A stretch of 63,205 nucleotides of DNA from Prevotella sp. (GCA_016291495.1 JAEEXI010000018.1:1-63205), one strand, 5' to 3'. Shown: positions 6,655 through 15,827, numbered from the stretch's first letter. The notes: generated by a model not told the origin, from the letters alone. Numbers and translations: made by a program.

Positions 6655-7898
6655 ATCTCCCGTTATTCATCGCCAAGAGGATCTATTCCGATGACGGCGA
6701 CCACCGTAAAGTGAGCCGCCCTGCTATTCGCATTGCCACCATTGGTGTGGCCATCGGTCTTGCGGTGATGATTATCACGGTCAGTGTGGTGATGGGCTTC
6801 AAACATACTATCCGCGACAAGGTAGTAGGCTTTGGCAGCCATATCCAAATCGAGAACTTCATCACCTCCCAAAGTACAACACCCTACCCCGTCTGCATTG
6901 ACGACTCCATCAAAAAAGTCTTGCAAGGCATTCCTGGCGTGCGGCATATAGAACGATATGCCGTGACACAGGGCATCCTGAAAACTGACAACGATTTCCT
7001 GGGTGTGGTGGTCAAGGGTATCGGTGAAGACTATGACACGAATTTCCTGCAACAGAATCTCGTAGAAGGCAAGATGCCGAAGTTTTCCAGCAGCAAGAGT
7101 TCCTACCAGTTACTCATCTCGCGGATGATAGCCCAAAAACTCGGACTGAAAACCGGCGACCAGGTTTATGCCTATTTTATCAGCTACGACAATGTCCGTG
7201 CACGCAAGTTTACGGTAGCTGCCATTTACGAGACCAATATGACACAGTTTGACGAGGCACTTTGTTTCACCGACCTCCCCGTCCCTGTCAAGCTCAACAA
7301 CTGGGAGAAAGACCAGTGTAGCGGAGCTGAGCTACTGGTCACAGACTTCGACCAGTTGCAGGCTACCTCCGAACAAGTGATTGGGAAAATCAACCGTCAT
7401 ATGGACCATTATGGAGAGATTCTCACCTCTCACACCGTACAGGAACTCTATCCACAAGTTTTCTCCTGGCTATCCCTGCTTGACATCAATGTATGGATCA
7501 TCTTGGTACTGATGGTCTGTGTGGCTGGCTTCACCATGATCAGCGGCCTGCTCATCATCATATTGGAACGTACACAGATGATTGGACTGCTGAAGGCATT
7601 GGGAGCCCGCAACAAGAGTGTGCGCCACACCTTCCTGTGGTTTGCCACCTTTATCATCGGACAAGGCTTGTTCTGGGGAAACATCATCGGCATCGGTATC
7701 ATTCTCCTGCAACGCCATACGGGTATCATCCGGCTCGACCCTGCCAACTACTACGTCAGCACGGCACCTATGGAGCTTGACATCCCACTGATTTCCCTGC
7801 TCAACGTGGCAACACTGTTGACGACCCTTATCGTGCTCATCGCACCTTCTTTTCTGGTAACACGCATACATCCAGCCCGCTCAATGCGGTACGAATAA
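6651..7898 (+). CDS. FtsX-like permease, LolC/LolE type
   Basis: 415 aa, GTG start overlapping the preceding stop by 4 bp. Layout is that of MacB/LolC-E permeases: one N-terminal membrane helix (about 27-50), a long periplasmic domain (about 55-270), then three C-terminal helices (about 272-300, 325-350 and 375-400). The opening FIAKRI and the VVMGFKHTIRDK segment after helix 1 match LolC/LolE, which take lipoproteins out of the inner membrane. No ATPase partner is adjacent. The TAA stop is followed in the same frame by a further 77 sense codons (see 7923-8132). Confidence 0.88.
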   Translation: MNLPLFIAKRIYSDDGDHRKVSRPAIRIATIGVAIGLAVMIITVSVVMGFKHTIRDKVVGFGSHIQIENFITSQSTTPYPVCIDDSIKKVLQGIPGVRHIERYAVTQGILKTDNDFLGVVVKGIGEDYDTNFLQQNLVEGKMPKFSSSKSSYQLLISRMIAQKLGLKTGDQVYAYFISYDNVRARKFTVAAIYETNMTQFDEALCFTDLPVPVKLNNWEKDQCSGAELLVTDFDQLQATSEQVIGKINRHMDHYGEILTSHTVQELYPQVFSWLSLLDINVWIILVLMVCVAGFTMISGLLIIILERTQMIGLLKALGARNKSVRHTFLWFATFIIGQGLFWGNIIGIGIILLQRHTGIIRLDPANYYVSTAPMELDIPLISLLNVATLLTTLIVLIAPSFLVTRIHPARSMRYE

Positions 7899-7922
7899 TA
7901 TATTTTCAGAAACCTAAGGCTT

Positions 7923-8132
7923 ATAAAGAAAACAGTTATAACACTCATTCTACTGATACTTACCATAGGTATCACCAGCGTTCACGCAGAAGAGCAACTG
8001 CCCGCCAAGCTCCAGCAAGACCTTGGCGATGCCAAACATACCTCAGAGGCCGTCCATAAAGCCGTCGAAGAGTTCGTCGGCGACGCAGCACCCAGCGACG
8101 ACCTTACCAAGATGTGTATTAAGATGAAGTAA
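7923..8132 (+). pseudogene. small secreted protein with ATA in place of its start codon
   Basis: Reading from ATA at 7923 gives 69 codons: (I)KKTVITLILLILTIGITS followed by VHAEEQLPAKLQQDLGDAK and a helical acidic tail ending MCIKMK, then TAA. It is a textbook signal peptide (KK, hydrophobic core, VHA|EE) and a short soluble domain, but no ATG, GTG or TTG is available; ATA stands exactly where MKK would begin. The frame is also that of the upstream permease, whose TAA stop is 24 bp earlier. Options: start-codon loss (pseudogene), a sequencing or assembly error, or a real non-canonical start. The family is not recognised. Confidence 0.5.
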
Positions 8133-8133
8133 G

Positions 8134-10350
8134 CTAGATTCTATCCACCTGCTTTACGCCCTTGACAGTGCGCAACTTCTTGACGAGTGACTCCAGACGG
8201 GAGGTATCGTCAATCATAATCGTGAGATTGCCACTGAACAGTCCGTCATGTGAATCGATGTTGATGCTACGGAGAATGAGTTTCTCGTCGCGTGAAATGA
8301 TATTGGTCAAATTGTTGACAATACCGATATCATCATTACCTATGACACGTAAGGTGATGGCATATTGAGAGGAACCTTTCCCACTCCATCGTGCCTTAAC
8401 GACACGATAACCAAAACGCTTTTTCAGTTCTGGAGCATTGGGACAGTCCTCACGATGAATCTTAATACCTCCGCTGACAGTCACAAAGCCAAATACCTTG
8501 TCACCATAAATCGGTTGACAACAGCGTGCCAATTGATAGTCAACACCCTTCATACCTTGGTCGATAACGAGGACATCGTCGGAAAGTGTAGAAGTAAGCG
8601 GTGAGAGTTTAGAGTCGTCTAAGACAAAGTCTGCGGCACTCTGGGCGACATTGTTTCCCGTAACAGGCTGTTCGCCCTGTTGAATCTCCAGGTATTTGTC
8701 AATCACCTGGTTGACATCCAACGTTCCGTCGGCAATCTGACGGTAGAAGTCACTGACCTCTTTGAAGCCCAGTTTCTTAATCAGGTGCTGCATGGTCGAC
8801 TCCTCCATCTCTACTTTGCGGTTCTTGAACTTACGCTCAAGGGTCTCCTTGGCAAAGAGTCCTTCTTTCACCTGTGTCTCCTTAAGGGCCAAGCGCACTT
8901 TCGACTTGGCGCGGGAGGTCTTCACGATATTCAACCATTCCTGACGAGGCTTCTGAGTGGAAGAGGTCATAATCTCCACTTGGTCACCACTCTGAAGCAC
9001 TTGACGAAGGGCTACTACCTTATTATTAATACGGGCACCTGTACAGGAGTTTCCGATCTTCGAGTGAATATGATAGGCGAAGTCAAGTACCGTGGCCCCT
9101 TTGGGGAACTTATAGAGATCACCTTTGGGAGTGAAAACAAATACCTCGTCTTCATAGAGATCCATCTTAAATTGGTCCATGGCCTCCAAGCCATCGGAAC
9201 TTTCCAGCATCGCACGGATATTGGTCAGCCACTCATCCAGACCAGAATCACCTTTCACGCCCTTATAACGCCAGTGAGCAGCCACACCACGTTCGGCAAT
9301 CTCATCCATCCGTTCTGTACGGATTTGCACCTCCACCCATTTCTGTTCCGGACCCAATACGGTGATATGCAGACTCTCATAACCGTTTGACTTGGGTACG
9401 CTGAGCCAGTCACGTAAGCGTTTGGGATTAGGCTGATACATATCGGTTATAATGGAATAAACCTGCCAGCAGTACATCTTCTCCTTCTCTACTGGAGCGT
9501 CGAGAATCACGCGAATGGCAAAGAGATCGAAGACACCCTCGAAGTCGCATTTCTGTTTCTTCATCTTCTGCCAGATAGAATGAATCGACTTTGTACGTCC
9601 CTTGATATGAAAATTCAGACCAGCCTTCTTCAGCTGTTCACTGACCGGTAGGATAAAACGTTCGATATATTCATCACGACTTTTCTTCGTCTCACTCAGT
9701 TTTTCCTTGATATGATAGTAGGCATCGTGCTCCAAATATTTCAAAGAGAGGTCTTCCAACTCGCTCTTCAGCTTATAGAGTCCCAATTTGTGAGCCAGAG
9801 GCGCATAGAGATAGGCTGCCTCTTCGCTCACCTCACGCTGAGCCTCTGTATGACGGGTGTCACGAATCTGACGCATCAGATTGACGCGATCGGCAATCAT
9901 AATCAAGATGACACGCATATCTTCCGCAAACGAGAGCAGTAGATTACGGAAATTCTCTGTTTCAACTACGGGATTCTTTTTGTATAGATTCCGTATGCGC
10001 TGTAGACCATATAAGATACGGGCAACTGACTCACCAAAGTTACTACTTACCTCTTTAATGGTCAGATGGCCATCTTCAATACTGGAACGCAACAATACAG
10101 CAAGCACCGCATCGCGTCGTAAACCGATTTCCTCCACAATTAACTGAGCAGTCTGGAATCCCAGCAGGATAGGATTCAACCCGAACATATCACGATGGAC
10201 ATGGTTCTGTTCGATGTAGTCTCCCAGGTAACGACGCATTTTCTCTTCATCACCCTCAATGAGCGATGAACCAATCTCTTGTTTGATCTGATTATAGAGT
10301 GAAAGAATATCCTCTTTCTCCTGCGATGTGAACTCAAATTTCTCTGTCAT
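8134..10350 (-). CDS. RelA/SpoT homologue, HD hydrolase motif degenerate
   Basis: 738 aa. Domain order: N-terminal HD-type fold (about 40-190), (p)ppGpp synthetase (about 225-350), TGS (about 385-445), zinc-finger/helical region and a C-terminal ACT domain (about 660-738). The synthetase motifs are intact: GRTKSIHSIWQKMKKQ, FDLFAIRVILD, RLRDWLSVPKSNGYESLH and VEVQIRTERMDEIAE. In the hydrolase half, the usual LLHDTVEDT reads LLRSSIEDG (Arg88-Ser89 for His-Asp), so ppGpp hydrolysis is probably lost and the protein would act as a RelA-type synthetase. A perfect promoter 7 bp upstream fixes the ATG at 10350; the longer frame to 10410 would start upstream of it. Confidence 0.9.
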   Translation of the reverse strand: MTEKFEFTSQEKEDILSLYNQIKQEIGSSLIEGDEEKMRRYLGDYIEQNHVHRDMFGLNPILLGFQTAQLIVEEIGLRRDAVLAVLLRSSIEDGHLTIKEVSSNFGESVARILYGLQRIRNLYKKNPVVETENFRNLLLSFAEDMRVILIMIADRVNLMRQIRDTRHTEAQREVSEEAAYLYAPLAHKLGLYKLKSELEDLSLKYLEHDAYYHIKEKLSETKKSRDEYIERFILPVSEQLKKAGLNFHIKGRTKSIHSIWQKMKKQKCDFEGVFDLFAIRVILDAPVEKEKMYCWQVYSIITDMYQPNPKRLRDWLSVPKSNGYESLHITVLGPEQKWVEVQIRTERMDEIAERGVAAHWRYKGVKGDSGLDEWLTNIRAMLESSDGLEAMDQFKMDLYEDEVFVFTPKGDLYKFPKGATVLDFAYHIHSKIGNSCTGARINNKVVALRQVLQSGDQVEIMTSSTQKPRQEWLNIVKTSRAKSKVRLALKETQVKEGLFAKETLERKFKNRKVEMEESTMQHLIKKLGFKEVSDFYRQIADGTLDVNQVIDKYLEIQQGEQPVTGNNVAQSAADFVLDDSKLSPLTSTLSDDVLVIDQGMKGVDYQLARCCQPIYGDKVFGFVTVSGGIKIHREDCPNAPELKKRFGYRVVKARWSGKGSSQYAITLRVIGNDDIGIVNNLTNIISRDEKLILRSINIDSHDGLFSGNLTIMIDDTSRLESLVKKLRTVKGVKQVDRI

Positions 10351-10356
10351 ACGGAG

Positions 10357-10388
10357 CAAAGGTACAAATAAGTGAGAGAAAAACCAAA
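10357..10388 (-). promoter_or_regulatory. promoter of the RelA/SpoT homologue
   Basis: Minus-strand TTTG (10388-10385), 20-bp spacer, TACCTTTG (10364-10357). An exact Bacteroidetes promoter whose transcript would start only a few bases before the ATG at 10350, giving an almost leaderless mRNA. Confidence 0.85.
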
Positions 10389-10454
10389 TAATAAAAGGAA
10401 ATCTTGTCATATACCATTTTTTTTTGTATCTTCGCAGTCATAAAACCGAAAACA

Positions 10455-12458
10455 ATGGAAGACAACAAGATATTACGGATGAAAGAACTCGTCAGAGAAT
10501 TGAACGAAGCCTCTGATGCATACTATAACGGGCGGAATGAACGCATGACCGACTATGAGTGGGATGCCCTTTTTGATGAGCTCAAACGATTGGAACAGGA
10601 AACAGGGACAACCCTGCCCGACTCACCCACACAAAAAGTGTCTGAGGATTCCATTACAGGTAAGAAGGAGGAACATGAGTATGCTGCACTCTCTCTTGCC
10701 AAGACCAAACAACCTGCCGAACTGGTGAAATGGGCAGAGGGACTGCCCGTCTGGATATCATGGAAATTGGATGGTCTAACCCTGGTGGTGACGTATGACA
10801 ACGGAACACTGACAAAGGTGGTGACACGAGGTAACGGACATACCGGAACGAATATCACACACCTATCGAAAGCCATTCATGGAATTCCGCAACAGATTGC
10901 CGGAAAAGGACATACCGTTATTCGTGGAGAAGCAGTCATCAGCTATGAAGACTTCGAACGATTTCTGATAGAGAGTGGTGAGGACTATGCCAATCCACGC
11001 AATCTTGCATCTGGTTCACTGACGTTGAAAGACGTAGAGGAAGTGAAGTTGCGACATATCCAGTGGATTCCATTTACGTTGGTACATACCGATGAGGATA
11101 TCACTTCGTGGGGAAAACGCATGGAATGGTTGGAGCAACAGGGATTCAAGACGGTAGAACATGAAAAGGTGGAACATCCTGACGAACATTCTGTGGAAAG
11201 TGTCATCAATACCTTCACCCAGAAAGTTACCAGCAAACAGAATCCCTACCCCGTTGACGGACTCGTCATCTGTTATGATGATACGGAATATGCCCAGACT
11301 GGTAGTGTCACAGGACATCATGCCACAAAGGCTGGACTTGCCTTCAAATGGCAGGACGAGGCTGCCGATACGATATTACAGCAGATAGAATGGTCGTGTG
11401 CCGCAAGCACCATCTCGCCTGTTGCCATCTTCCGACCTGTAGAGTTAGAAGGTACCACTGTCAAACGTGCCTCTCTTTGTAACATTAGTGAGTGTGAGCG
11501 TTTGGGTATTGGCGGTTCAGGAACTGAAATCAGCGTCATCAAGGCAAACAAAATCATACCGAAAGTCATCAAAGTCATTCGCACAGAAGGTGCTTTGGAG
11601 ATTCCCCAAGAATGTCCCGTCTGTCATACGGCAACAGAAATACGTGTCAGTGAGGCTAGCGGCACAAAGACGCTCCACTGTACCAATACAGAATGTCCTG
11701 CCAAGCAGCTGAAGAAGTTTGCCCGTTTTGTGTCAAAAGAGGGCATGAATATCGACGGTATCTCAGAACAGACCTTATCGAAGTTCATCAATCTCGGTTG
11801 GATTACTGAATATGCCGACCTCTATGATTTACGCAGCCATATCCGTGAACTCGCACAGATGGAAGGCTTTGGCGAGAAGTCTGCCTCCAATATTATCCAT
11901 AGCATCGAACGCTCTGCAAGTGTGGAGGCACATCGTTTGCTCTATGCCTTAAACATCCCTTTGTGTGGTATGGATGTTTGTAAAAGATTGTTAGGAACCT
12001 ACCCGTTGGATGAACTTGTTAGGGAAGCAACGAAAGAGTCGGGCGATTTATTTGAACCGTATCGCGAGGCTTCTGAGGTCTTCGCCCACATTGACGGAAT
12101 AGGGCCTGAGAAATCAGCTTCCTTCGTCAACTGGTTCCGCAATGTACATCATATGCAGCGCTATCAGCATCTGCGTGAAAAGATCACGATAAAACAAACA
12201 TCTAACGAGCCGACTGGTAACCTATGCGAAGGACTCACCTTCGTCATCACTGGTGATGTACATCATTACAAGAACCGCAATGAACTGAAGGCATACATAG
12301 AGTCACAGGGAGGAAAGGTGGCTTCTGCGGTCAGTGGTTCTACCAGTTATCTTATTAATAATGATGTCACTTCGACCTCTGGCAAGAATCAAAAAGCGCA
12401 ACAATTAGGCATCCCTATTATTTCTGAAGATCAGTTTATCGAAAAATACGCTACATAG
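10455..12458 (+). CDS. ligA: NAD-dependent DNA ligase, divergent type
   Basis: 667 aa. Order: Ia/adenylation domain, OB fold, four-Cys zinc finger (CPVC...CTNTEC, about 390-415), helix-hairpin-helix region and a BRCT domain (about 590-667). The AMP-accepting lysine is Lys104 in ISWKLDGLTLV; most LigA read ExKxDG, but the Glu is replaced here. VDGLVICYDD and FRPVELEGTTVKRASLCN are further ligase motifs. The sequence recalls the LigA variant of Lachnospiraceae more than the ordinary Bacteroidales enzyme, so this could be a second, acquired ligase. Start chosen at the first ATG after a TATCTTCG -7-like box. Confidence 0.85.
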   Translation: MEDNKILRMKELVRELNEASDAYYNGRNERMTDYEWDALFDELKRLEQETGTTLPDSPTQKVSEDSITGKKEEHEYAALSLAKTKQPAELVKWAEGLPVWISWKLDGLTLVVTYDNGTLTKVVTRGNGHTGTNITHLSKAIHGIPQQIAGKGHTVIRGEAVISYEDFERFLIESGEDYANPRNLASGSLTLKDVEEVKLRHIQWIPFTLVHTDEDITSWGKRMEWLEQQGFKTVEHEKVEHPDEHSVESVINTFTQKVTSKQNPYPVDGLVICYDDTEYAQTGSVTGHHATKAGLAFKWQDEAADTILQQIEWSCAASTISPVAIFRPVELEGTTVKRASLCNISECERLGIGGSGTEISVIKANKIIPKVIKVIRTEGALEIPQECPVCHTATEIRVSEASGTKTLHCTNTECPAKQLKKFARFVSKEGMNIDGISEQTLSKFINLGWITEYADLYDLRSHIRELAQMEGFGEKSASNIIHSIERSASVEAHRLLYALNIPLCGMDVCKRLLGTYPLDELVREATKESGDLFEPYREASEVFAHIDGIGPEKSASFVNWFRNVHHMQRYQHLREKITIKQTSNEPTGNLCEGLTFVITGDVHHYKNRNELKAYIESQGGKVASAVSGSTSYLINNDVTSTSGKNQKAQQLGIPIISEDQFIEKYAT

Positions 12459-12464
12459 GAGGAC

Positions 12465-13646
12465 ATGCGACATCATCGATTCATTGCTCCTCTCCTTCCT
12501 ATTGCCTTTTTTCTCATCATTGGCATTGTGACAGGCTATTATCTCTTCCTTCAGGCAGAGATATTATTAGGACTGATGATCGTTTCCGTCATCCTTTCTC
12601 TCCTACTTCATCGTTTCCCCTACTGCCAGACCTTCTTCATTTATTTGACGACTCTGTTAACGGGTTGTTGGCTTATCCAGCATCCGATACCTGACATTCC
12701 GATGATTCATGCTGCCACCACACGCATGCTCTCCTATCGGACACATCTTGTAGAAGAATTGCAAACACTCCCAGACGAAGCATCCGCAATCATCTCTGCA
12801 ATGTCACTGGGTGATAAGTCAATGCTGACCAAAGAAACGAGAGAGGTATTCAACATCACAGGAGCAGGGCATATCCTCGCCTTAAGCGGACTACATCTGG
12901 GAATCATTTACCTGACAATATCTTTCCTTATCCGAAACTATCGCTGGCGAATCGTCAGCCAAGTCACCACACTACTTGCTATCTGGGCCTTCGCTTTCTT
13001 GGTTGGGATGACTCCCAGTGTGGTTCGTGCTGCCTCCATGTTAACCGTATATGGACTTCTCTCCTTAGGTTATCGCCAGAAAATGAGTGTCAACGTGCTT
13101 GCCTTTACTGCTATCGTCATGCTCATCAGCCATCCTCACGCCCTCTTTGAAATCAGTTTTCAGATGTCATTCCTTGCCGTACTCGCCATCCTGTTGTTCT
13201 ATCCTCCACTTTACGGACTGATCAGTGAACAGTGGTTGATGGAACATCGTCTTATACGATGGTTATGGGGTATGACGGCAGTCTCGTTGACAGCACAGAT
13301 CGGAGTGGCTCCATTGATAGCCTTTTACTTCCACCGCTTCTCTACATATTTCCTGTTGAGCAACTTCGTCGTCATCCCTTGTGCCTACCTGATTCTCATA
13401 AGTACACTGCTGTTCCTTGTCACCCATCTATCTTTCATCGCCACATTCCTCTCTGCAGTAACAACTCTCATGTATCAGGCATTGCTATGGATTGCCGAAC
13501 TTCCTTTTGCAACAATAGAGGGGCTCTATCCCTCTGTCTTGCAAACCACTCTGGTGTACTTTTTTATCCTTTTATTCTTTTATTCTCTTATTTTTTATTA
13601 TTTTTGCAGCTCAAAATCAGAAATAATAAGAAAATGGGAAAGATAA
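12465..13646 (+). CDS. ComEC/Rec2 competence-domain protein, core only
   Basis: 393 aa, about ten hydrophobic helices. The hallmark [15 protein letters not shown] (about 130-145) and the [17 protein letters not shown] segment identify the ComEC channel domain, which carries single-stranded DNA across the inner membrane during transformation. The N-terminal OB-like DUF4131 region is very short and the C-terminal metallo-beta-lactamase domain of full ComEC (about 700 aa) is absent. It starts 6 bp after ligA; an AGGAGG at 12457-12462 is too close to the ATG to be a normal ribosome site. Its 3' end overlaps trpS by 13 bp. Confidence 0.8.
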   Translation: MRHHRFIAPLLPIAFFLIIGIVTGYYLFLQAEILLGLMIVSVILSLLLHRFPYCQTFFIYLTTLLTGCWLIQHPIPDIPMIHAATTRMLSYRTHLVEELQTLPDEASAIISAMSLGDKSMLTKETREVFNITGAGHILALSGLHLGIIYLTISFLIRNYRWRIVSQVTTLLAIWAFAFLVGMTPSVVRAASMLTVYGLLSLGYRQKMSVNVLAFTAIVMLISHPHALFEISFQMSFLAVLAILLFYPPLYGLISEQWLMEHRLIRWLWGMTAVSLTAQIGVAPLIAFYFHRFSTYFLLSNFVVIPCAYLILISTLLFLVTHLSFIATFLSAVTTLMYQALLWIAELPFATIEGLYPSVLQTTLVYFFILLFFYSLIFYYFCSSKSEIIRKWER

Positions 13647-14725
13647 TACTTACAGGTGACCGCCCAACGGGGAAATTACATCTTGGACATTATATCGGGT
13701 CGCTACGCCGTCGCGTAGAACTGCAAGAGGCTGGAGACTTCGACAAGATGTTTGTGTTTATGGCAGATGTACAAGCTTTAACTGACAATGCCGACAACCC
13801 TGAGAAAATACGACAGAATATCATTGAGGTGGCACTCGACTACCTAGCTGCAGGACTCAATCCTGAGAAATGTACGTTGTTTATCCAGAGTCAGATTACG
13901 GAACTGGCAGAACTCACAACCTACTTAATGAACTTGGTATCAGTAAGTCGTGTACAGCGTAATCCAACAGTGAAAACGGAGGTTAAGATGCGTGGTTTCG
14001 AGGGCGAGAGCATTCCTTTAGGTTTCTTTTGCTATCCTGTTTCACAGGCTGCGGACATCACGCTGTTCAAGGCAACAACGGTGCCTGCTGGTGAAGACCA
14101 GGAGCCCATGCTAGAGGTGACCCGTGAGTTGGTACGCCGTTTCAACCAAATCTATGCTCCCGTACTGGTAGAACCTAACATCATGCTGCCCGAGAACGCC
14201 ACCGCTCGTCGTCTTCCAGGAACGGACGGCAAAGAGAAAATGTCGAAGTCACTCGGCAACTGCATCTACCTGTCTGACGATGCCGATACCGTTTGGCAAA
14301 AAGTACGCTCTATGTATACCGATCCTGAGCACATCAATCTGAACGACCCAGGTCATGTGGAAGGCAATGCGGTATTCACATATCTCGATGCTTTCTCCAA
14401 ACCAGAGCACTTTGCTGCTTACTGGCCGGAGTACCAGAATCTGGACGAGTTGAAAGACCACTACCGTCGCGGTGGACTGGGAGACATGAAGTGCAAGAAG
14501 TTCCTGAACCAGATATTGAACGAGTTTCTGGAGCCCATGCGTCAGCGTCGTCATGAGTTCGAGCAGGACATTCCCGAAATCTATAATATATTAAGGAAAG
14601 GAACGGAGAAGGCTCGTGAAACTGCAGCACAGACAATGGATGAAGTGCGCAAAGCGATGCAAATCAACTACTTCGACGACGAGGAGTTGATTCGCAGTCA
14701 GGCAGAGCGTTTCCACGACAAATAA
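13634..14725 (+). CDS. trpS: tryptophanyl-tRNA synthetase
   Basis: 363 aa, class Ic aminoacyl-tRNA synthetase that charges tRNA-Trp. [18 protein letters not shown] carries the HIGH-type signature (LGHYIG) and [10 protein letters not shown] is the KMSKS loop (about 203-209). [13 protein letters not shown] and the C-terminal anticodon-binding helices are as expected. The ATG at 13634 lies inside the last codons of comEC; a TATTTTTG -7-like box sits at 13599-13606, so trpS may have its own promoter inside comEC. A clear intrinsic terminator (14763-14790) follows. Confidence 0.93.
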   Translation: MGKIILTGDRPTGKLHLGHYIGSLRRRVELQEAGDFDKMFVFMADVQALTDNADNPEKIRQNIIEVALDYLAAGLNPEKCTLFIQSQITELAELTTYLMNLVSVSRVQRNPTVKTEVKMRGFEGESIPLGFFCYPVSQAADITLFKATTVPAGEDQEPMLEVTRELVRRFNQIYAPVLVEPNIMLPENATARRLPGTDGKEKMSKSLGNCIYLSDDADTVWQKVRSMYTDPEHINLNDPGHVEGNAVFTYLDAFSKPEHFAAYWPEYQNLDELKDHYRRGGLGDMKCKKFLNQILNEFLEPMRQRRHEFEQDIPEIYNILRKGTEKARETAAQTMDEVRKAMQINYFDDEELIRSQAERFHDK

Positions 14726-15174
14726 ATTTGCAAACGTTCCTCTAATGACATATCCGCATAATGGCGCCATCCAATGGCGCCTTTTTCTTTCTGTGCCAGA
14801 TAGTCGGAATCGTTCATGTGGGCATATGCCTCCATCTCGAAGGGATTGAGCAGATAGCCTGCATTCCTCAGGTGCTTACGATAACGGCAAGCCTTCAGCC
14901 AAAAAACGAAATACTTCCAATAGAAGCAAAGCCATGAATCATGGGTGCTGCGAGCCTGATAGAGGTGAATCAACTCGTGGTTCTTCAATGCATCCCAATG
15001 GTTGTTGAAACGGTCTGCCTCTTCCTTGCTATGCGTGATGATATGCCCGAAGAACGTCATACCCTCATAGCCCTTTCGGATCCAGAAAGGAACAGCCACT
15101 GCCTGCATGTCCTCCATCTTACTAGGACGCTTGGCATGGAACATCAGGGGTATAACTGTCATCAGGTTTGCCAT
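14698..15174 (-). CDS. HELIH-containing protein of unknown family
   Basis: 158 aa from the ATG at 15174. A hydrophobic N-terminus ([12 protein letters not shown]) precedes a soluble domain with [10 protein letters not shown] (about 74-83), an HExxH zinc-binding motif, and [13 protein letters not shown] (about 122-134), which could supply the downstream Glu ligand of gluzincin-like peptidases. I do not recognise a named family; a small membrane-associated metallopeptidase is an inference. The 3' end overlaps trpS by 28 bp (convergent), and the trpS terminator lies inside this coding region. A TATCTTTG -7 box at 15190-15183 supports the chosen start over the longer frame to 15303. Confidence 0.65.
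   Translation of the reverse strand: MANLMTVIPLMFHAKRPSKMEDMQAVAVPFWIRKGYEGMTFFGHIITHSKEEADRFNNHWDALKNHELIHLYQARSTHDSWLCFYWKYFVFWLKACRYRKHLRNAGYLLNPFEMEAYAHMNDSDYLAQKEKGAIGWRHYADMSLEERLQIYLSWKRSA
14763..14790 (+). terminator. intrinsic terminator of trpS, inside the opposing gene
   Basis: GGCGCCAT (14763-14770), 3-nt loop CCA, ATGGCGCC (14774-14781), then TTTTTCTTT. An 8-bp perfect GC-rich stem plus U tract in the trpS direction. It encodes part of the HELIH protein on the other strand. Confidence 0.85.
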
Positions 15175-15182
15175 AACGATTG

Positions 15183-15190
15183 CAAAGATA
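15183..15190 (-). promoter_or_regulatory. -7 box of the HELIH gene
   Basis: Minus-strand TATCTTTG, 9 bp upstream of the ATG at 15174. Confidence 0.65.
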
Positions 15191-15210
15191 CAAAAAACTT
15201 TTGAGAATTT

Positions 15211-15254
15211 ATTCGCAAAAGTTTGCGAATGAAGGTTTGCGCACTTTTGCAAAC
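15211..15254. promoter_or_regulatory. two inverted repeats between divergent promoters (operator candidates)
   Basis: ATTCGCAAA-AG-TTTGCGAAT (15211-15230) has perfect 9-bp arms. GTTTGC-N8-GCAAAC (15235-15254) has 6-bp arms with the same TTTGC core. They lie between the -7 boxes of the HELIH gene and the HTH-like gene, where a regulator could control both. Confidence 0.6.
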
Positions 15255-15285
15255 ACTTTTTCTTGGTGGCTTGTGTTTTATTTCG

Positions 15286-15293
15286 TAACTTTG
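15286..15293 (+). promoter_or_regulatory. -7 box of the membrane HTH-like gene
   Basis: TAACTTTG, 24 bp before the ATG at 15318. The -33 site is imperfect (TCTTGG near 15261-15266). Confidence 0.65.
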
Positions 15294-15317
15294 CAACAAC
15301 CAAAAACGAAAAGCGAT

Positions 15318-15827
15318 ATGATACTCACCGAACGTGAAATATTTCTGCTCGTCATCTGTGCGGTCATCTACATCACCCTGTTTGTAGTAACCATCCAGTA
15401 TCACAGGCGTAAGATACAACTGCTGCAGAGCCGTCTCGACAACATCCACGCCATGCAGAAGATGGCTGTCATCGAGAAACGGGAAAACGACATGAATACT
15501 ATTTTCTCCTCGCCCGTATACCTGCGAATGAAACAACACCTCAATGAGGGACAGAGTATGCGCAACGACGACTGGCACGAACTAGCAGAGGTGGTCAATA
15601 CGGTTTACAACGGCTTTACCGATAAGCTCTACAGTCTGTATAACATGAACGATCAAGACTATTACGTGAGTCTGCTTATCAAGGTACGCATCGCTCCGAA
15701 AGATATCGCCACGCTCACTGCTCATAGTAAAGAGAGTGTTGCATCAACACGCAGCCGCCTGTATCAAAAGGTGTTTGGCAAGAAAGGCTCGACAAAAGAC
15801 TGGGATGATTTCATCCTTTCAATATAA
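15318..15827 (+). CDS. membrane-anchored protein with LuxR/sigma-like C-terminal helix-turn-helix
   Basis: 169 aa. One N-terminal membrane helix (about 6-25, IFLLVICAVIYITLFVVTI), a coiled-coil stretch (about 28-50), then a soluble helical domain. The C-terminal part, VRIAPKDIATLTAHSKESVA followed by STRSRLYQKVFG, resembles the HTH at the end of Bacteroidetes TPR- or Y_Y_Y-type membrane regulators (A..TG.S.ES..STR.R...K). The sensor part of those proteins is absent, so this looks like the anchor plus DNA-binding end only. It may act on the palindromes just upstream. Family unnamed. Confidence 0.7.
   Translation: MILTEREIFLLVICAVIYITLFVVTIQYHRRKIQLLQSRLDNIHAMQKMAVIEKRENDMNTIFSSPVYLRMKQHLNEGQSMRNDDWHELAEVVNTVYNGFTDKLYSLYNMNDQDYYVSLLIKVRIAPKDIATLTAHSKESVASTRSRLYQKVFGKKGSTKDWDDFILSI

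Noticed and set aside
12457..12462. Shine-Dalgarno site AGGAGG for comEC
   Set aside because: It lies only 2 bp from the ATG and overlaps the ligA stop codon; spacing is too short for a normal ribosome site.
13232..13633. N-terminal extension of trpS
   Set aside because: It overlaps comEC in another frame and has no synthetase sequence; the HIGH motif starts right after the ATG at 13634.
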